Positions 29,878-35,025 of a stretch of 35,025 bases of DNA are shown here, piece after piece. The DNA comes from Phaeoceros laevis. Taxonomy: Eukaryota > Anthocerotophyta > Anthocerotopsida > Notothyladales. The first letter of the stretch is position 1. Each line of letters opens with the position of its first letter. Below the pieces are notes generated by a model that worked only from the letters and a program-made list of their open reading frames with translations, did no database searches and had not been told where the DNA came from. Location of the stretch: positions 1-35,025 of the forward strand of contig JBNGIQ010006685.1 in NCBI GenBank assembly GCA_049999765.1. Reading direction: 5' to 3'. The position numbers and the translations under genes were made by a program.

Positions 29878-30489
29878 GTATGTTTCTCGGCGATTTACCA
29901 GCGATGCTTGCCGGCCTCGATCGCAAACTCAGGTAGCCAACTGGAGACGCAGCCTTGGCCTGCTGATGATCAGTTCAGTTTGCAAGGGCATGGTTGAGGC
30001 AATGCAAGACGAAGACAGGGCTTTTTCAGGTGCATCGCACTCGCCGCAGCTGGACAGTAACTTTTCAGTGCAAACAGCTAGCTAGCTAGCTAGCTCTGGC
30101 AGGCAGAGGCACAGACGGCCGGCGTGGGTGTACGAGAACGATGCTGGCCAGCCTGAGGCCATTCACGCTTCCGACATACGACATACATGCATGATGCGTC
30201 CGTGCTGCTATGCGAGCTCGATTGGCCATGGTTGCAAGTTCGCACTGGAAGGTGTCAACGTCCACGCCCAAGTGTTGAGCAGCTCACCCACAACTTCACA
30301 GCCGGACCAGCACTCATCATTCTCGAACTCTGTGTGAAGTTCGTAGAAAGGGACAAGTCATGGGAAGGCTTCCATCTAGACTAAACTAGCAGTTACCCGC
30401 TTTATTGAAAAACAGTTGCGTCTTAGTACAGGCGTTCAGGAACTGGAAAGTCCGGAACGCTTTCAGGCTATGGTGTCCACTAGCTTCGG
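29878..30489. other. Spacer: GDSL promoter and SLAC1 3' flank
   Basis: Both neighbours read leftward, so this holds the GDSL 5' region and the end of the SLAC1 transcript. A short (TAGC)n microsatellite lies at about 30078-30096. No gene is seen. Confidence 0.45.
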
Positions 30490-33046
30490 TCACTTACCGA
30501 GAGGCGATTCCTTGTAAGGCTTCGCCTCGTTCTTAATGACGCAATTGACAGGTTTGGCTAGTTCGCCGTGGTCGGCTCCGTGATCAGAGCTTGACGTTGA
30601 ATCGCTGTCTTTCGACTTCTTTTTCCCTTTGCGCTTCTTACAGGTGATGGCAATGGCCATATCGTTAGGGAAGAGGGTGCCCCACACAAACGCGTGGAAG
30701 CACGTCGACACGAACAGTATCAGGACGACTGTTGAGGATATCACCGTCAATGAAAGTGCCATTCCCTGAGTTATCGGGTGCGTCACGAATCTGGAGTACT
30801 GGATGGTTGCCACTGAAGCTGCCGTCATTGGGAAGGTGTATGCCCACCAAGCCACGGAGAATCTGAGGAAGACCCCAAGCACAAAGATGGATTACCATCA
30901 ATACAGGGCAAGAGAACAACAGGAGGACGTCGTACCCCTTTTAAAAACAAAACAACCCAGAGTGGTAATCATACCGAAATCCACGGAAAAAATTTACTCT
31001 AACAGCCTGCGCACAAATAACAAGACAAGTTTTGCAGAGAATAAGCAACAACCCCCAACTTGAGTGTTCCACGACTGCAAGCAGAGAGCTCGAGTGCTTA
31101 TGCTCACCAGAGAAGTGAAGAGAAACAGTGCTATGAAGTACACGATTCTTGACACATTGTCGAAATCACCGTTGATCCTCATCCAGGACACACTGGCCAC
31201 GCTCGGGGCTGCCACAAACAGGAAGAAAACGGGGTGCAGCTCTTGCGGCAGTGCTTCATTGGTGGGCAGCCTCTGGTACAGGGTCACAAACACCACTAGG
31301 TAGTGAGCCAGACCCACCGCCCAGAAGAAAGTGGCAGCCTCTGTCCACCCAACCTCAGCCCCTAGCAGAGCTCCCACAAAGTTGCCTACCACCGACAAAT
31401 GCGTGGAAGGATTGGCCACTTTGGATAATCTACGGTCACCACCTGACAGCCACTGCCCGTATATTTTAAGCTCCAGGGCGAAGATTGGTGCCATAAAAAC
31501 ACACCAAACAGCAGGGCTGATGCTGGTGGAGATAACAGGCGGCACTCCTATGGTCAGGAACATGCAAGCAATCCAGGGAGCGAAGAAGAAGTTGACCCGC
31601 ACTGGATGGTAGAACTCCCTCCTCACTGCCTCGAAGTAGTAGGTCAGCTTGCACACATAAATAATGGTGATCACCATCAGAGCAAAGAGGGCCAGGCACC
31701 AAAGGCACAGGTTGATGGCCCTGGGGATATGTAGGAACTGCATGGATGGACTTGCTGCTAGAACTTTCCACAATATGGTCTGGCTGCCCAGACCCAGGCT
31801 GATACCAAAGGTGGAAATTGGAAATCGGAGAAGAAAAGGCCATAGCTGGTCCAGAGGAAGCAAAAGGTCTTCTGACTCCTGCAACATGCATGGTACACTC
31901 ATTTAGCAAAATCATCCACAATCAAGGATTTACTCACAGCTTAGTGGAAACCGTTCGAAATCGGTCGGCACTTACCTTGAGAACTTCAAACTCTGGTCCC
32001 TGAAGTGCATCGAAGAAGCGACCCGCACTCACGTTGGTGACCAGCTCAGGTTCTGGAACCGCATCCTCCTTGGCACAGGTGCGACCATGTGCGGAACCAT
32101 CACGGCTAGTACGGCCGCTGGACGTCTGAGACCTCTCCACGTTGCGGGAGCATGTTCTGAACATCTTGTAGTCTTTGGCTCTCGCCTTGGCTCCGCCATG
32201 CGAGCCCCCCTTGCCCCTCCCCCGAGGCGTCACGGGCTCGGAAAATCCAGAGATAGCTCTCCTCATCAGCTCCGACCGCCCCACCACAGGCGTCAGAGGC
32301 TGCGAGTAATACTTCCCGTTCTTCGTCTTCAGCTTGGGCATCTCGGTGGTGGCAGCGAAGTGTGCAGGCTCCTCCCCCATAGCGCTATCCCAGGACCTCT
32401 CCATTCTCTGGATGAAGGTGTTGAACTGCTGCTCGCTGTCGAAATTCACCTTCCTCGCGTCTGCTTGAGCGTCGTCTTTCGTTGGAGAAGGGGACGCTTT
32501 GAACGGAAGAGGAGACTTCCCGCTTTTCTTCGGGGTCAGCGAGGACCGGGGCCTTGGAGGCTTCGGCAAGATGTCACCTTCCGCACCCTCCACCGGTATG
32601 TCGAAGCTGGTCCTCCTCACCGAGGCGGCGCCTCCTCTCCAGCAACCAGCAGAGCCTGCCAAGGGAGAGAGGGGAGACTGCACCCCGCTCTCCAATTCCC
32701 TTCTCCCTAAGTGCATCTCCGTTTGCACACCGTCGCGAGGCCCCTCCATGGCTTGCTCAAACGGATTCGTATATCCTTGTGCCGTCTCAAAGAGGGACTG
32801 TTCCTGCGCAAACGGGTTCACCATGTCCGAGCCATATGGAGTGGCTGACATGGAACCAGCGGCATCAGGGCTCCTCACCTGACCTGAATCACGCACTCTC
32901 AGCGCAGCCAATGTGGCCTGCCTGGCAGCCATGGGAGAAGACATGCTTAGTCCCTTCCAAAAGATGTCATCCCCTTCAGCTGCAGCAACAGCATTGTCCT
33001 GCCACTGCTCCAGGCCCCGCGTCTCATTGTCCGTCAACTCAGGCAT
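30490..33046 (-). CDS. SLAC1: S-type anion channel SLAC1
   Basis: SLAC1 is the plasma-membrane anion efflux channel that drives stomatal closure and is activated by ABA-dependent kinases. Four exons: 33046-31976, 31878-31108, a 32-bp exon 31006-30975, and 30862-30490. All introns are GT-AG and phases agree, giving 748 residues. The 357-residue first exon is a cytosolic tail, longer than in Arabidopsis, with RRTSFD (144-149) and YKMFRTCS (293-300). Ser300 sits where Arabidopsis has the OST1 site MFRTKS. NVSAGRFFDAL then leads into the ten-helix TehA-type channel: WPFLLRFPISTFGISLGL, FYHPVRVNFFFAPW, LELKIYGQWLSGG, HLSVVGNFVGALLG, AHYLVVFVTLYQRLP, and FSVAWWAYTFPMTAASVATI. The C-terminal tail is Lys- then Ser-rich. 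The ATG at 33046 is chosen because the frame upstream has only a TTG start. Confidence 0.94.
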
Positions 33047-34905
33047 ATCCTCCCGTCCTCCGCACACCTTCCACAGAGAAAACCGTGACAAGTCTCAGCC
33101 AAAGTCACCTAAAGGTGCGCACTTCGCGCACCGGCAGCGCCCCTCCCGGGGTCTTCTTCCGCACTGCTCCCTCCTCCGGAACTTGTGGAAATGCACCCGC
33201 AATTTGGACCGCGGGATGCCGCCAGGGTTGGGAGGCGCCAGGAAGGAAGAACCGACTCCGCCTATTTTCGCAGCACAAGAGATCATGTACCCCCCCGCAG
33301 TCCCTTCCTCCTCACAGCCTAATCCTACAGATATCTGGCAAGACGAGAAGCCATGCCTCACTCACTCCCTCACGACAATGCTGGACAATGCCGCCAGCTA
33401 CAAGGAAAGCAGCAAGAGCTCAATTGCAGCACAATTTCCCGCTTCAAGCAAGCAGGAAAATTCAGGAGCTGAAATCCCTCATCTGCAGCTCAACCTCCGC
33501 ACCACCTGAAGCAGAGGAGAGTCGGAGCAGAAACAGCGGGATGCAGGGCAGCAGGCTTCTGCCTCGCTGCTGTTGTGTTGCCTGGCTCCTCCTGCTTGCC
33601 CTTTTAAGGAATACAACTGGGTCCGCGTCTCACGGCTGGCTGTCGTTGGCATTAAGTTAGGTCACTTCCTCGAAGTTGTTAAACAGGTACAGTGCACTAC
33701 AGTAGATGCTTCGCTTCACGGTCCAGCGCGTGAGGTGCCATCGCCATCGCCTGTCACAGGATTCAAGTGGTGGAATGGAAAGGAGCCAGGAGCCAATTGC
33801 GCAGTGTCAGAGGTGTTGTGCAAGGTGGATCCAGGGGATGGCATATACATCAAATAATTACTAGTCTACTACCACTGCTTCCACGGTTCCACGTATGGTG
33901 AGGTTCTTACTAGGGTTCTTTTTGGACGGTCCGGATTCGGAGCGTGAAGCAATTCGCCGCTAGACTAGTAGCAAAGTCGGTGCTAGAGCTTGTCCGGTCC
34001 AGCTAGCCAGCTAGCCAACTAACCAGCCAGCAAGCAGAGATGGAGATGTCCGATGTCCGTTGTCCGCTTCGCATCGGTATCAAGGATGATGTGTTTGCGC
34101 TCCTCACGTAAGAAGGTAACAAAAGCAGCACTACTGTATACGCAACTGCGATCCATGCCCTTTTCAAGCTCTACTAGTCTTGCTGCTGATAACTTTCGTG
34201 GAATTTCCTTTTTGCACCCAGTATTTCGGTGTCGGCTAAATTTTGATCAGGCTGGTGTGATGAGCCTGTCATGTGCTCTTGTTGCAATGGGAGGGCGTGG
34301 CTGTTGGCGCGAGCAGAGCAGAGCAGAGCTGTTGGGGGTATGGAATGCGGTCACATGATTCTGAACCCGCTACGGCTGAAAGCTCGGGGGTGGGCCTGCG
34401 GACCTTTCAAGAAGTGGCTCAAGCGCGCCGCGCGCCAAGAGCTAAACCGTAAACGTGGAGCAGGTCAGTGCACTCTGGGCCCAGTTCGTTTGTTGCCCCG
34501 TCCTCCACATCTTCCGTCCACCTCCGAACTGCTGCCAGGTGTTAACCATTAATCAGCATGACCTGACAACGAGCGAAGTCCTACTATTTGGCAAGCAGCT
34601 GGGCCAGGCAACTGGCTGTTTGACGCAACCAGGAAAATAGCCTTTGCCGCAGGCTGTTGCAGCCCACCGCCCAAATCATTAGGGTGGGCTGTTAAGTTCA
34701 TGTGGGTGGTTAAGTTCGTGTGCCGATGTATATTATTGGTGCTTTGATATGGTAGCACATGAAACTTGATGAAAGGGCAACCAGGCGGAAGGAAGGAAGT
34801 TCATTTCAAGTGATTGACTGGGTACTTGCGTACCACACACGAGGCAAAATGACATGCCACTCACAAAAATACTTCAATATATCAGGTTTCTGGGAAATTA
34901 ACTTA
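33047..34905. other. SLAC1 upstream region, no gene
   Basis: Includes the SLAC1 leader and promoter. Long plus-strand ORFs at 32554-33660 are shadows of SLAC1 exon 1 that run into the leader. Local simple repeats include CAGCTAGCCAGCTAGCC at about 34000-34016 and (GAGCA)n near 34312-34330. Nothing else is supported. Confidence 0.45.
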
Positions 34906-35025
34906 GTTGCGGCCTACGGCGAAATGTATGTACGTTTCACACCGAAACGGCGAAATGTATGTACGTTTCACCCCATGTATGTACGTTTCACACCGAAACG
35001 GCGAAATGTATGTACGTTTCACCCC
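34906..35025. repeat. Tandem repeat with GAAATGTATGTACGTTTCAC units
   Basis: After GTTGCGGCCTACGGC come four units starting at 34921, 34952, 34975 and 35003. They share ATGTATGTACGTTTCAC and alternate between endings ACCGAAACGGC and CCC, so a two-unit module of 51-54 bp occurs twice. The array runs off the window. It is related to 14291-14323, where the core is the perfect palindrome AAACGTACGTACGTTT. Confidence 0.85.

Noticed and set aside
32554-33660. 368-codon plus-strand ORF
   Set aside because: Antisense shadow of SLAC1 exon 1 running into the leader region; Ser/Pro-rich with no domain.

Overview
The window is nuclear DNA of a land plant. It holds spliced genes with GT-AG introns of about 30-240 bp, a class C auxin response factor with a miR160-type site, a SLAC1 anion channel, a dirigent protein, a GDSL hydrolase, and several decayed PPR genes of the PLS/E type. 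The PPR repertoire and the heavy transposon debris suggest a seed-free plant (fern or lycophyte). That placement is inference and was not tested.

Layout. 1-196: the edge of a non-LTR retrotransposon reverse transcriptase (minus strand). 1125-3509: the ARF gene (plus, three exons), with overlapping upstream ORFs and a miR160-like site. 6209-7131: a small coiled-coil gene (minus), interrupted by a 100-N gap and divergent from the next gene. 7107-9478: an unrecognised protein whose second half is a long G/Y/Q-rich tandem repeat, with two 10-N gaps inside the repeats. 9801-11705: a frameshifted PPR gene (minus). 11706-19697: a repeat and transposon belt with GC-rich repeats, a CGTACG palindrome, a strand-switching purine/pyrimidine minisatellite, a decayed hAT (DUF4371/ZNF862-like) transposase, and a nearly perfect 39-bp-arm hairpin inside that transposase. 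19698-21749: a PPR E/E+ fragment and a large unrecognised broken ORF. 23026-23425: a mitochondrial insertion (NUMT) with a tRNA-Tyr relic and an nad4L relic. 24493-25652: a frameshifted LINE ORF1 with zinc knuckles. 26083-27900: the dirigent gene behind a tandemly duplicated TATA region, followed by a shredded PPR relic. 28193-29877: a six-exon GDSL gene (minus). 30490-33046: a four-exon SLAC1 gene (minus). 34906-35025: a tandem repeat related to the CGTACG palindrome at 14.3 kb.

The intact genes do not form a pathway. ARF (auxin transcription), SLAC1 (guard-cell-type anion efflux), dirigent and GDSL (apoplastic, secreted) are ordinary plant genes separated by transposon-rich spacers. The best candidates for something new are the Q/G/Y-repeat protein at 7.5-9.5 kb, the unrecognised broken ORF at 20.1-21.7 kb, the GDSL protein with altered catalytic blocks, and the miR160 site with a mismatch beside its expected cleavage position.
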